Below, in pieces: positions 20,903 through 32,966 of a DNA stretch of 64,000 bases. Where the stretch lies: contig NC_050099.1 in assembly GCF_902167145.1 (NCBI RefSeq), forward strand, positions 15,886,434 to 15,950,433, written 5' to 3'. A program made the position numbers and the translations under genes. The notes under the pieces were generated by a model. It was not told the origin of the DNA and ran no database searches. It saw only the letters and a program-made list of their open reading frames with translations. The DNA comes from Zea mays. Its lineage: Eukaryota; Streptophyta; Magnoliopsida; Poales; Poaceae. Numbering within the stretch: the first letter of the stretch is position 1; every line of letters starts with the position of its first letter.

Positions 20903-23900
20903 TCAGAACGAAGAACTTGAGCACAGATCGTTCAAGACGCTGTGCAGGCACACAGACCTTTTGCCCAAGAACTCAATGATATCAGAGGTGACAGTCGATC
21001 TCTTGTTCTTCTCAAAAGCATGTGACGCAGCTTTCCGGAGTAGAAGGGAGGCAGCTATGCACCCAAGGGTCATAGGATTAACTCTGCGTTGAAACAAAAC
21101 CAAATTGAATCTCCCGGGTTTCCATTCTGTGAAAGGGAAGGTTATCCAGCGTTACCTTTTCTCTGTAGGTTCTTCGTTTGTCAAGACAAAGTGTCGTGCC
21201 CATGATGCAAATACTGCCACACTGCCACCAGCAAATAGTGATAGGAAACAACCAAAGTTACTGTTAAGGTGCTGTTTGGTTCACGAAATTTCTAGTGAAC
21301 CAAATTTGAATAGGTTGTTATTAGTTTCTAGTGAAGTATTTGATAACGGTTGGACTTAAATAAACATGATTTAACGTTATTAGTTACTGTTCACGTTACA
21401 AATACGTGAACCAAATAGCAATGGTATAAAACTATCCAATGCATCAATGCCTATTGTAATGTGCCCATGCACCAGCATGCATGTGGTGTGTTGCCGGTGT
21501 AATTTCGTTGTGTACATTTTTGTTTTATCCACCTCTTTAATTATTTAATGCAATGGTATAAAACTATCCAATGCATTAGAGGAGGGACATGGTAATCAGC
21601 ACCGAGAAGGTAACACCATAACAGACCTTCCAGAAAGGATGTCACCTTGACCACCACACCGTCTTGGGGAACCAAAAGTACTCACTTGTGTAACTTCAGA
21701 TTTCAGAAACATGAAAACAACATATGTATTAGCTCAAAATAAAAAAAAGATAGTCAGGGAATAAGCCAAAATTATAACAAAAGTGAAGCTAAGGCATCTG
21801 AGCAGAGCCTTTTTAGAATTTACTAATATACCTGTTTTACCGTCACTGATGACATCAGCTTTTCCTTTCTGCATTATTGTTACATCACCAATTCTAGACA
21901 AAAATAATAATCAGAAAACATTAGTTACATCACAAATGATGAAAAACAGTTTGAAAAAAGTAACAATAATGTGTTCTTACTTTTGGCAAAGTGCGATTAG
22001 CTGCTCAGAAGCACTTTCCTCATCTACGTCACAGTTAAGAACCTTCTGAACAAGACGCTTGTACTCATAGACATTTGGTGTTAAAATGGCAAGAGGGTTT
22101 CCTTCAACAAGATTAAGGTTATTGTTTACAAGAAATAGGCCATCCTGAAAAGCAGACACACTGAGTTTAAATGACTCATAACTGAAGCTAAAGAAAAAAG
22201 AACAAATAAATAACTCCATGTATTACCCCATCCACAACAGTTGGAATATTAGCCTGTCGTGCGTGCCTCATGATATTACTCACACATTCCTACAAATAAG
22301 ATAAGTTGAGGAGATATTAGAAGTATGGATCCTGATATTACTTCTGTAACAAGACTGTTTCTACAGTCTAAACCAACAGAAAATTACAAAATAACACTTA
22401 TAGGGGGAATTGAGGAAAGAATCCAAAATGAAACAATTAGCTTGTTTGGATTGCAACTAGAGGTTCCCGCATGTCCACATCTGACCTTAGCCAACCATAG
22501 TTTTAGTAGCCAGACTAGTTTTTGCCACAACTTAGCCAGCCTAACTTATTCATATGTGCTTAGAGTCAAAAGAATACTTCTCAAATTTAGTTACATTATA
22601 TTCCTTGTACAACTATAGAAAATATTATCAAATTAGTTGATCTTTTCTTCTCCCTTTTCTATCCTTTTGCCAGGAGTCAAACTTGGTTCTTGACTTCATT
22701 GAAGATGTGAACAATTAAGCTGGTCAGACAAAATTACATATTTTAAACAAAAGCAGAAACGGACGTGAACACATTTTTTTTGGGGGGGGGGGGGGGCAAC
22801 CCTGAACAAAGTAACTACTCCCTCCGGTTCCAAAATTATTGATGTTAGAGGCGTTTAAGCTGGGGATGGTAATATTTGACGTTTTAGCTTTTGCATGTAA
22901 CTTTAGACGTTTTTACCCTTGTACGTCCGTTCAAGGCTGCTTGCTTCCAACACTGCGCAAGTGCGCATGCATTAAACGGCTGCTTGCTTTCAATACTGCG
23001 CATTAAACAACCAGTTGCATGCAGGTGTTTTTGCATGAAAAAAATAGATTAAAAAAAGGCAACGCATGGCGTCGAACCAGAGAGCTCTGCCTTTGAGCAT
23101 GGCAGCTGTAACCAAATGAACTAAGATAATGCTGTGATTGCAAGTAGTACATAAAACTGTTTAATATGGTAGAACAAGAAATGTACACTATAATTAATGA
23201 CTCCTTGGTATGTGAGATTATGTCCAAAACGTCAAGAATTTTAGAACCCGCGGGAGTATATCTAAATTGCTGTGCTGGAAGCAACCAATAACAATCAATA
23301 GGACTGAGGTACATATTATATTCTTTAAAACAGCAAACTAACCAGAAGAAAGGGGTCCCTTCCAAGGCCAGGACCAACAACAATGCAATCAAAGCGCTCC
23401 ATCCACTTTGCAACTTCCGTAAGAATCTTAGAAGAAACAGATGCTCGTTCATCAACCCTGCCAAGAAAATTTACAGAATGACATCCTTATAAACATTAAA
23501 ATGCTGCTTCGTGAGATTGCAAACATAAACAAAACTTCAGTTAACATTAATAAAGAAACTTCAGTTACCTTACACTGTAAGATTCTTCTAATATTGGATG
23601 TACAATTAGTTCAGGGCTATAGCTCTTAATTACTGTAGCAGCATCTTTCGTGCAGAAAACATGTGAAAGATCTGCACCCTGAAAGACACGATGTGAAATA
23701 TTGGCAATGATAGTTTGAAGTGATGAAAGTTCTAGATGATACTGACAACTTTCAAGGCAGAGATAGCGGCAAAATAAGGAGCTCCAGTGTACTCACGACA
23801 TCCTCCGATTACTGCTATCTTCCCTGAGGACATAATCATACATAACATAAGCAACTTTCAATAATAACAGAAGTTTCATTTGACACACAGCAAAATTAAG

Positions 23901-25042
23901 ATTCAGCAATTAACAAAATAAAAATAATAAGCTGTGCTGCATATCCAAAAAAATGTAAATTCGTGTAAATATTCTCATATTTCGTACACTAACCTCTAGC
24001 TTAAAATTACTTCTATATGTGACAACTCCAAAGCCAGTAACAAGCTGCCACAGGTTTCCCAACCCTGGACCATGTCCAGTAGTTCACTCGGATGGTCAAA
24101 CAAAACATTGTTTGCAATGTTGCTGTTTGCAGAGCGGAGCTTGAATATAGGGATGGGTATAGGTAAACTGCTGGAGATAATCTAACACTGATTAGATCAC
24201 AACAAGCAAGGCACACCTGGGACCCTACTGGCGGGTGAACAGACCGTATCCACTTAATATCCATCAGCATCTTCCATCACATTCCCACATACCGATCAAG
24301 GACTTCAATTTCAACACTAACCAATGCCCCTGAACTTGTTTCAGTGGCAAAAACATCCTAGTTAGCTCCAGATAAGTGTTTTGAGATTTGAGCCTACTGA
24401 GCTGGAATTGTCAACAATCCAAACCAAAACATTGTACATCGAATTTGGATAAATATCACCACTATTGATGCGACTTTTACTAGGCATGTCCCCAATTTAC
24501 AACATGCGAGAACAATAACCACCATCCCAAAAACAACCACCAACAGCCTGTCGACTGAACCGCATCCCAGAGCGATGCACTCAGAACCACAGCCTGTCGA
24601 GTGTCAACTGAACCCAGCCCAGCATCTCATAGCGCTCCACTCAGCACCAGGGAATTCCATCAAACACGCCGCGCGCATCGACAGCCTGACCGCAAGAAAC
24701 ACACTGGGACATAGAGCAGAGCGCGTGAGGAGACCACGATGGGCGACGGCGGTACTGACCTGCCTGGCCCTTGTGTCTGGCGCGGTCGAGTGCCGGCGTG
24801 ATCCGGCGCACGACGGCCTCCGCGTCCGCCTCGTACACCGTCCCGGCGGACGCCGCCATCGCGTGGTTGGCCCGGACCCGGAGGAGCTGGAGCACGAGGG
24901 GCAGGATGGGGGGAAGCCGGTGACAGAGGAGAGTGGAGGAGGAGAAGGAAGGAAGCAGTAGAGCAGGACGAGCTGCCTGCCGAATGCCGGGGAGGCGGCC
25001 CACATGCGCACGCGGTGCTGCTGGTATTGTACACGTTGCCAT
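20903..25042 (-). CDS. NAXD: ATP-dependent NAD(P)H-hydrate dehydratase (NAXD), ten exons
   Basis: The enzyme dehydrates NADHX and NADPHX back to NADH and NADPH using ATP; it has the ribokinase-like YjeF C-terminal fold. Exons on the minus strand are 25042-24760, 23823-23747, 23678-23569, 23457-23343, 22289-22227, 22144-21981, 21893-21832, 21684-21627, 21221-21156 and 21083-20903. All introns are GT-AG and every junction keeps frame. Key motifs are [63 protein letters not shown], and [12 protein letters not shown] with the catalytic Asp. Three in-frame ATGs exist. The one at 24859 gives 331 aa starting directly at the enzyme. Those at 25042 and 25075 add 61 or 72 residues rich in Arg, Ala and Ser, resembling a transit peptide. 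The intron between exons 2 and 3 uses donor GTCAGT at 23746. The gene appears intact. Introns hold at least two MITEs. Confidence 0.93.
21270..21420. mobile_element. Small MITE in NAXD intron 8, about 151 bp
   Basis: The ends are tgctgtttggttcacg and, inverted, tgctatttggttcacg, a 16-base terminal inverted repeat with one mismatch. The internal sequence is AT-rich and non-coding. The target duplication could not be defined with confidence; hAT or PIF type are both possible. Confidence 0.65.
21418..21577. repeat. 27-bp perfect direct repeat in NAXD intron 8
   Basis: The same 27 bases, beginning gcaatggtataaaactatcc, occur at 21418-21444 and 21551-21577, with 106 bases between. The first copy overlaps the last three bases of the neighbouring MITE. 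This could be an unequal duplication or a repair footprint. Confidence 0.85.
22818..23256. mobile_element. Stowaway-like MITE in NAXD intron 4, 439 bp
   Basis: The left end, CTCCCTCCGGTTCCAAAATT, pairs with the inverted right end, CTCCCGCGGGTTCTAAAATT. The element is flanked by TA at 816-817 and 257-258 of the respective kilobases (22816-22817 and 23257-23258). The terminal CTCCCTCCG and the TA target site are typical of Tc1/mariner-type Stowaway elements. The interior has a segment with tRNA-like promoter boxes on the minus strand (see findings). Confidence 0.8.
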
Positions 25043-25075
25043 CCCTAGTCGCCACGCGCCCGTGGGCCGGCTCAT

Positions 25076-25643
25076 GGGATCCGATGAGGCTGCCCTGCCG
25101 TGGGAAACTAGGAATCGAAGGCAGTGGATTCTCGAAAAGCAAGGAGGTCGGACGCAGCCGCATCCTCTGCCACTGCCGGCCGTTCAGTTGTTCCCTATAC
25201 CTCACAACAACGTCTCTGGTACCATTCTCAGTGATGAGTTTCAATACACTCTCTTCAATACTCTACGTCAGATTTAGACTAGGTAACTAATATGTGTAGA
25301 GTTTTACCATCTCCCATAAAATTCTCTCTATATCTCTCCTATTAATTATATTATCATATCATCAAATATAATGATGTGTCACTGTATTTAATGAGTATAA
25401 AACTTTTATTGAGAATGACCTTCAGGCCTACACCCTCTCCGACTAGCTACGGTGGTAGCATGGTACACACCACTCTACCAGATGTGGGGGTGGCAGCCGA
25501 CCCCATTCCCTCGATTTCGGTGCACGACATTAATTATTAGTTGTGTAAAAAAAGGTAATGGATGGTAAATAGGTATGAGAAATGATATTTTATAAAGTTG
25601 TATAGAAGAAGAATTTAGGGGAACCCTTGCACATAGTGGAGAT
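25076..25643. other. NAXD upstream region with a MITE and AT-rich sequence
   Basis: 25076-25217 is the probable promoter or 5' leader of NAXD; a TGGGCC site II-type motif sits at 25064-25069, inside the long-isoform coding part. 25218-25420 is a probable MITE: ggtaccattctcagtgatga against the inverted right end ggtcattctcaataaaagtt. 25421-25643 is AT-rich with no recognised feature. Confidence 0.5.
25218..25420. mobile_element. MITE about 170 bp upstream of the NAXD long-isoform start
   Basis: Imperfect terminal inverted repeats of about 28 bases surround an AT-rich core with no coding potential. The termini (CATTCTCA ... TGAGAATG) are of a type common near grass genes. The target duplication is not clear. 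Confidence 0.6.
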
Positions 25644-25838
25644 TGTTAGAATGCGCAGTGGTAACGTGATTGAGAGATAGTGCAAAATGCCAGAGACAGA
25701 ATGACAGTTATTCCTTTATTGCAGAGATCACTCAGATATATATACAAAGTGAAGGGTACATCCCCAAGGGGTGTGTCCCTTGGAAGAAGTCGTCGAACCC
25801 CTTGGATTGGTCACAACATTGTAACATGTTTTGTAACA
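25644..25838 (-). repeat. 3' LTR of element C, 195 bp
   Basis: Starts tgttagaatg and ends gttttgtaaca. It is identical to 32967-33161 by eye. A tatatataca TATA-like stretch lies at about 25736-25745. Confidence 0.95.
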
Positions 25839-26059
25839 CTCCCCCTTGATCAATCCAAGTCCATTTGATCATCTGCAAACTTTCTTTCAATATATTATCT
25901 CCTCAAAAACCCTGTGGGAAAAATAAGGAGTACACAATATCTTTTGGATAATGAGATAATCTCAATTGAACTCCAAAAGGAAAATATGCTTGTAATCATC
26001 ATGCATAAAAACCCCTGTGGGGAAAAGTCAATGATAAAGCATATAGCTTAGTTGATATT

Positions 26060-26970
26060 ACCTCGTTAAAAACTTTGAATGAGAAAACCTTAGCAAGGCA
26101 AAACTCATACAAAGAAAAGAGTGTAATATGATGGCTCAATACAGGTTATATATCACGAAGAATTACTCCCCCTAATCTTGCAAGCACTTAAGTCTTCTCA
26201 TATCAATCACCTCAACACATTTCTGAAAACGTTGAGTATGGTAGAGATTTTGTGAATATATCAGCAAGATTATCACAAGACTTTGTTTGCAAGATGGATA
26301 ATTCAATTTAGGAGCAATATGCAGATTAATGTTGCTCCTGATATAACCTGTTTCCATCTGGACAACACAAGCTCAATTATCCTTATAGATAATTGTCGGT
26401 GGTTCAATTGAACCATGGTATGCCATTGTTCTTCCATGGACCTCTAGCCCAAAGAACAATAATATGTCTATAGTCATCATCTCAAAAACCCACGTGGGGA
26501 AAATAAATGATGAGACATATAACTCAGGCTAATATTTCTCCAAGATAATCTAGTCAAAAAAAATCTGAGAAATTAACATATCAGCCGAGTCTCCTTAAAA
26601 ACCCAACGGGAAAAATAAGGAGAGTAGTCATACTCTATTGTTGATCCATTTGAACTCTAGGGATATAAACTCATATCCTAGTTCAAATACAACAATAACT
26701 ATGTCATAATGTATCATCCTTGAAAACCTCTACGGGAAAAATAGATGATACGACATAGACCTTGTGTTGATGTTGTCTCGTTAAAAACTTTGAATGAGAA
26801 ACCCAAGCAGGGAAAAACTCATGCGAAGAAAAGAGTACAACATGATGTATAAACAAGTTCTTTCGATCAAGAGGGAAACTCCCCCTGATCTTTACAAAAC
26901 ACTAAGTCATCCCATACCTGCTCTCAAACACATCTAAAATGTGGAGTAAGTAGAGACTTAGTTCGTAACT
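26060..26970 (-). repeat. Duplicated pol 3' end plus PPT-like block in element C
   Basis: Segment 26060-26250 and segment 26775-26970 are diverged direct repeats. Each has ctcgttaaaaactttgaatgag, then a variant of gaagaaaagagt, then actccccct, then the reverse complement of a copia RNase H tail. Around and between them are short blocks of the form aaaacc-c/t-gtggggaaaa. The 3' end of the element has been duplicated. Confidence 0.7.
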
Positions 26971-28990
26971 TGTTTTTCATCTAAACAACACAAAGTAATA
27001 TTATCTTCATAGATAATAAGGTCACTGATATAAAATCATGACCACCACATACCCTCTGTATGTAGTATATCATTCTGTACAATCCCACGAAGTGTACTAT
27101 AGAATGATTAGTGTAAGTGACCATTAATCTCTGTTGATTAACATTTATCAAACAGTAGGTCCAACTTACCAGAAGTATGTCATTTGATCTTGTACCTGGG
27201 GATCTTCTATAGATATCCAAGATCAATATATCCAAACATAAGGAGAGCATGAGTACACCTGGAGATCATAACTCGATCTCATGTGCTGTTAGCTAGCAAA
27301 TCATTGCAAAGCAATATCCGGCCGGATGCTTTTGCAAGATACAATAGCACATCTCATGATCTGAAAGAATCAAATGACTATGATTCCATTATATTGAATT
27401 TCTTCAATATACGTTGGATATAGACAACTTTGTATCCAAGATACTCAAGATAGTTTAGTTTGAATTGAAAATCTCTTTCAATTCATATCCTCTATCTCGA
27501 ACTCCGTCGATAAGTAATGTATGTTTAAAATATGTTGCACATATTTACACTGAACATACCATACTTTGTGTATCCTTTCAGAAGGAAGGATTCACTAGGT
27601 CAAATGTACCATATTTGACCAGGATGCTCTAAGTCACAAAGACTTTCCAAGCATTGCAAATTTGTGATTGGTGATTATGTATTTGGAATCCTTCAAAACT
27701 CCATAAATACCATAATCCAGTGACCACATATGCACATGTTGTCACTACATCTATCAACTGCACAGATAGATGATTTACTGCCCATATTATTGTATCGGAA
27801 TTTAACTACTCACAGTAGAGGAGAATTTATAGCATTAAAATAATGCTTGGGTTTGCGTATAAACCCAGTTGCTACTAGCCATGCTTTCTCACCACCTCAT
27901 TGTTTCCAAGTCCATGAAAACAAACTTGTATCCATAGTAAGATACCTTAAAGTGAAAATAAGTTAACACTTCTTTCCCGTGAGCAAGGCTATCTCTGCAA
28001 CATTGTATCACTCAACAAGATCCAATTTGAGCATACTCGTGCTCTGCTATGGCCATAGTCTTTTGGATCACTTGGAGTGCATATACAATTGCTGAGATGT
28101 ATGTGTCGACACTTGTAGCTTTTAAATAACACAATTCTCCAGTTGACATAAAGTCATTTTTTATGTACCCTTATGATTCCTCGTGAAATCCCAAAACGAG
28201 AATCAAGGGCTTCCGATAACCTAGCCTCATCAGTGCGCACTGAGCTAGGTTGTGAATGTCTTCCATTCACAGGATAATCCATATCCTCTAGGTGTCTACC
28301 AACACTAGGTTGGTTACCAACGAATAGTTGGTCTGCATTTACTATCTGAGAAGGCATAGCCTTCAGCTGCTTGCAAGCATCTTAATTCCAATTTGTGACC
28401 GTACTTCTCCCCCTCTTATTTACAACAACGTTGCAATAGGGAGTTTAGTGGTGTTCCATTTAACCACTCTTTCTGGCACTTCCACATAGGATTAATTTGA
28501 GTGACACCTCATAGTAAATGCACATGGCAGTTAATTTGCAACTTCTTGCAAATCATTCGAACCCAAAGGTTCAGTTTTAGTACGTGATCCTGAGCCTGAA
28601 TGCTTACTGCATTCATTATAATTTCCTGGCATTCATTTTTGGTACTTGAAATCTCCCCCTAATGCCTGGAAAAGCTCATGATTCAAGCAAGCGTACGGGC
28701 CATAAATAGATTCTCATGAAAAGATTCTAAAACTTAATGATCGACGGAGAATGAATTCTCACATAGATCCCCAGTTTTCTGTGTGCCCATATATGTACGC
28801 TGCGGTGGTGAGATTGGGAACATACCCAATGTACGCATGGGAAATCTTTCTTGGATTCCCACGTACTAAAACCATAGGGGAACTTGTACATGCAGTACAT
28901 GCAGTTAATCACAAGTCGGGAGCGTGCAAAAGCTTCCTGACTCCAACCATAACCAGTTGGAAATGACAATTCATTATTCATGGTCATTAA
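26172..28990 (-). pseudogene. pol: Decayed copia pol in element C
   Basis: Recognisable fragments on the minus strand are an integrase-to-RT linker with RKLGIYV and SPSIIKF (28735-28800), a short open piece at 28154-28357, and an RNase H C-terminus with ADIFTKSLP followed, after a frame change, by MRRLKCLQD (26172-26275). Frames shift repeatedly and stops are frequent; no enzyme domain is complete. The collinear order shows that this was once a normal copia pol, not a capture. The domain calls rest on short motifs only. Confidence 0.6.
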
Positions 28991-29829
28991 TGATCTGAAA
29001 TTTTCGAATCTATCACAGATTCATCATATCCTTTATGGATATAATTCTGAATACCAAGACAAACAATCATTATTGTAAGCATATTTGGTAAATTCAGTAG
29101 TGTGGAGGCTAATGTGCTCAAGCTTGAGACATTATTACTTAATGGTCATGTGTTGTCCAAAGGACACACTTCAGGTCATCATATAGATGCACCAAATAAC
29201 CATATAAAGCCTTCAATGTCCATACCATCTATGTAATGGACCACACTCGTTCCTTTGAAACAATTCAAAGAACTTAACCAATTCAGATCAGATTTTAAGA
29301 TAAGAGGGACTTAAAATCTCATTCCCAATGATACTCATCAAGTATCCATCTTATGGGAAAAACATGACCAACAGAATTGTCCATAACTTTTCATTTCATC
29401 CCAATAATGGAATTACCAATTCAGTCTTACCCAGCATGGTAAGTATCATCACATGAAAAGTTATAACATATGCAACACTTTGTATGGGAGGATGCATGTA
29501 GAATACAGTCCATAAGAAATGTTTCTGAGAAACATATGCAATATCCATCACTATCACCTTGTGTTTCCACATGATAGTAATTGTATGGATATCTCTATAA
29601 TTTGGTAAGATAAATTAGGATATATCAACACATCCTTGATACTTCCATTACCAAAAGGGGACTAGATATTAACATATCATGATATCGCATGAAGCGATTG
29701 TCAAAATATTATTTCCTCTTTCCAAAGGAAAAACAGAATATTTTGTTTCCCCATATATAGAGTTTGTGGTTCAATTCTCCACATTGCATGTTTCTTCCTC
29801 AATTGGAAGAATCCTTGTACAAGTTTGCA

Positions 29830-30013
29830 CAACTCAAATTAATGAGTCTTCAACTCCCTTGATGAGTTGGTTCAACTCTAATCGATGAGCTTGTTCAACT
29901 CAAGTCACATGAGTGATCAATTCCAATCGATGAGTTTGTTTAACTCAAATTCATATGAGTTTTTACACTCAAATCACATGAGTGTGTTCAACTCACATCA
30001 CATGAGTTGAACC
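29830..30013. repeat. Degenerate minisatellite in element C
   Basis: About eight imperfect units of 20-29 bases, each containing a form of ttcaactcaaatcacatgag, lie in tandem. The unit is itself partly palindromic (caactca ... tgagttg). Confidence 0.75.
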
Positions 30014-30789
30014 TATCACAATATCAATTATGAGATTATACCAAATCTCATGCATCATTTAAATAGTACTCAAAAGCAAATCATCTAACAAAGTGGTCTT
30101 CTCTTAGAAAAAGAAGTGTTGTTACATGATTAGTCCAAATCATGGTTTACACGACTAACCACTGTTATCATGTCAGATGGAAGATTGAAGTACACTTCAT
30201 ATCTTAGCTTTCATGAGTAGTATGCATCTATTGGAATTTCATATACAAGATTAGATGCTTAGGCATAAAACACTATACCACGTATAGTGAAATGACAAAA
30301 GAGTTGTCATACTCATTTCCCTTCCCTTTTTAATGTGCTTATATATTTGCTTTCAAGCAAAATATATGAATACAAAGTGTTAGTCTACAACATAATGTAG
30401 ACACATACTCATAAGTCCACATGTCTTATGATTTTCTTTGCTATTCATTTTGGGCTTGCACATCAAGCCACAAAAGCACATTAGTTCTTTTCATAAGAAC
30501 CATAAGAGAATGAGGGCATCACACTTCCTCCAAAGTGAAGAAGTGAATCCCCATATTATGCAAAAAAAATCTTTACATCCAATGAACATATCCAATGAAC
30601 ATTGAGGATAATTAAGCCCAGTAGGCGAGTTCATCAAACTCTATTAAATAATTATCCTCCAAATGGCTTAACCATTTTCTGATGTTGTAATATGCCGCAA
30701 AATATATCATATCTTTATATGCTGGAGAACTCTAGGTATCACATAAAGTGTACCAAAGAATTTTTGAAAATTGGTATACACAACGTAGA

Positions 30790-31475
30790 TAATCTCCATG
30801 TAATGAAACAATGGAGTAGATCTCTCAGTAGTGGGCAAAACTTTTGCTGCCTGAAAGCATGGTCTCTGGGCTGATATATTCAAGGAACATACCGCAGCCA
30901 ATGCTTAGGACTCCAGTACCCTGTGCTTGACCAAAATTTCAAAAATAAAATGGTAATCACCATAAAGGTGAATAACCAACATCACATCTCCAACATATCT
31001 ACTTGGAAGAACACATAGGTAATCATCATAGCCATATGATGTAGACCTCTTACTGATGGGCAAATAACATTTTGCTGTCTAAAAGCTTGGTCTCAGGGCA
31101 AATAAATTCCAAGAACTTATTGCAGCCAAAGCCTAGATCTCCATCATGTGTTGAATAATCCCAAGTTCAAGATATGTGTCATATTTTGCAAGAATTCATC
31201 GTTTAATTAAGTAGAACTTAATTAAAAGAATTCTTTTAGCAGTCACCATGACTGCAGCGTCCAGCTTGGCTCCATGGCCCATGACGCCTGCTTGGTCCGT
31301 GATCTTTTTGGCTAGCACGTATAGGCAATCATCTCGAAAGATGTAGACCTCATAGTGATAGGCATTTCAAATGCGGCCTAAAGCACGGTCTCTGGGCTAC
31401 TCAACTCTATAAAGAATTTAGTGCAGCCAGTGCTTAGGACTCTATCACCCTATGCTTTTCCAAAAATGCAATATC
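30790..31475. repeat. Three diverged direct repeats of about 140 bp in element C
   Basis: Copies start near 30790, 31018 and 31321. Each has a tgatgtagacctc-like block, then gggca, then a form of ctgaaagcatggtctctgggc, then a form of gcagccaatgcttaggactcc. Spacing is 230-300 bases. They lie in the 5' half of the element in its own orientation. No function is known to me. Confidence 0.7.
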
Positions 31476-31789
31476 ATTTTGCATGAGGACCATTAGTTTC
31501 GATTTATTTATGTGCTATGTTATCCATGCAAACATAAAAGAATGCAAAAACAAAAGCAAGTCGAAAATATGTGAATTATAAATTGAAATAAAATATAATT
31601 CACTAACAAGTCTGTATTTTTATAATAAAAACAGACAACTATGTATAATACATAGAATAATTTGCAGTCTAAATGTCGAATTTAGACGCACTAACATGAG
31701 TTAGAATTAAAATTACATATAAAACTTAGTCTTATACTAAAATCCAGAATTTAAAATGGTAAAATAGACCATTTTAGACCCTCAAAAAC

Positions 31790-32760
31790 AGCCCAGGCGG
31801 CCTGCCAGGCGAACCAGGCAGCGGCCTGGCGGCCTACACGCCGGCCCAGCCTGGCTGGCCTGCCCAGACGGCCCACCAGGGGCCCAAAACGCCTATATCA
31901 GTTGGGGGCGGCTAGAGTTTCCAACCCTAACCGCCCCTTAGCCGCCGCAGCCGCCAGGGACCAAGTCCCAGCCGCCACCATGGGGAGCCGCGCTAGGGGG
32001 GGGGCGCCTGCTCCCTGCGCGCCTCGTCCGAGGCCGGACAGCGCCGCCGAGGGGGGCCGCGCCGAGCTCCGAGCCGCCTCGGTGGGCAGAGCGCCATGTG
32101 CCGGTCGTGCCCTGCCCGCACAGGAGCAGGGCCGGTCGCGCCGTGGCCGACCACCGGCGGGCGTCGAGGAGCCCACGCCGGGGGCCGCTCCAACCAGCCG
32201 CGTCGGGCCGTCCTTGTCGGGACCCGGCTGAGACCGCTTCGGGGCTGTGCGCCGCGCGCCCGGTGGCCAGCCGCGGCTGCGCCGCTTTAGCCGGCGCCCG
32301 AGCCGCCGGGGGCCGGACGCTCCCGCCTGGGGCTCGCCCCACGCGCGCGCCCTTGACCGCGCCGTTGAGGCCGACGTCCGAGGGCTCATGCTCGAGTCGC
32401 AAAGGCCGGCGTCCGCGCCTACGGCCGGGTCGCGTCTGAGCGCGCTTGCGGCGGAGCACTCGTGCAGGCTAAGCCGCCCATGCCCTGCCCGCATCTGCCA
32501 GGGCTAAGGCTGAGGCCGGCCACGCCCTGGAGTGCCCTCGCCTGAGCCGCGCCGTGGGCTGGCCGCGCCCGATGGTGCCCGGCCGCCCCTGCCGAAGCCG
32601 AGGCCAAGGCCGGCAGTGCTCGCCGCCGATGCACAGGGGTGCCCACACCGGAGCACCCGCGCCAGGGCCGAGCAGCGCCCGCGCGGAGATCCGGCCGCGT
32701 CGGGTCATCATCGCCGGGGAACGGTCGTGCCCTAGTCGCCTCGGCCGAGCGTCTATGCAT
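31790..32760. other. GC-rich island in the 5' part of element C
   Basis: About 1 kb of strongly GC-rich sequence inside an element that is otherwise AT-rich. ORFs of up to 198 codons (minus, 31898-32494) and others on both strands overlap each other. All are Ala/Arg/Gly/Pro-rich, as expected from composition alone. It begins after the PBS and a leader of about 200 bases. It may be the original leader and gag start, or captured host sequence; I recognise no domain. Confidence 0.5.
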
Positions 32761-32966
32761 CGTGGTTGTTGTTGCCAACGAGTCGCGACGTCCAAAGAAC
32801 TCACGCAGACGGCGAATGCTTTGAAAAAAAAACGGTAGGTTCGAACCTTCTTGATGTTCTAAAGGCTGAGGTCTCCAATTTTCTTCCACGGCGAGCGATT
32901 CCTTTCACATCTTCCTCTCCAACAGAAAATTATCTTTCTCGGATCTCGCGAGCAGTGCTGATAACG

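Noticed and set aside
22775..22795. Run of 14 or so G residues next to the Stowaway-like MITE
   Set aside because: A simple homopolymer, possibly with uncertain length; no sign of a structured motif such as four separate G tracts.
24604..25011. 135-codon ORF overlapping NAXD exon 1 in another frame
   Set aside because: The frame that splices correctly into exon 2 with NAXD homology is different; this one is a shadow.
31898..32494. 198-codon ORF and overlapping ORFs in the GC-rich island of element C
   Set aside because: ORFs overlap on both strands with Ala/Arg/Gly/Pro composition expected by chance at this GC content; no domain recognised.
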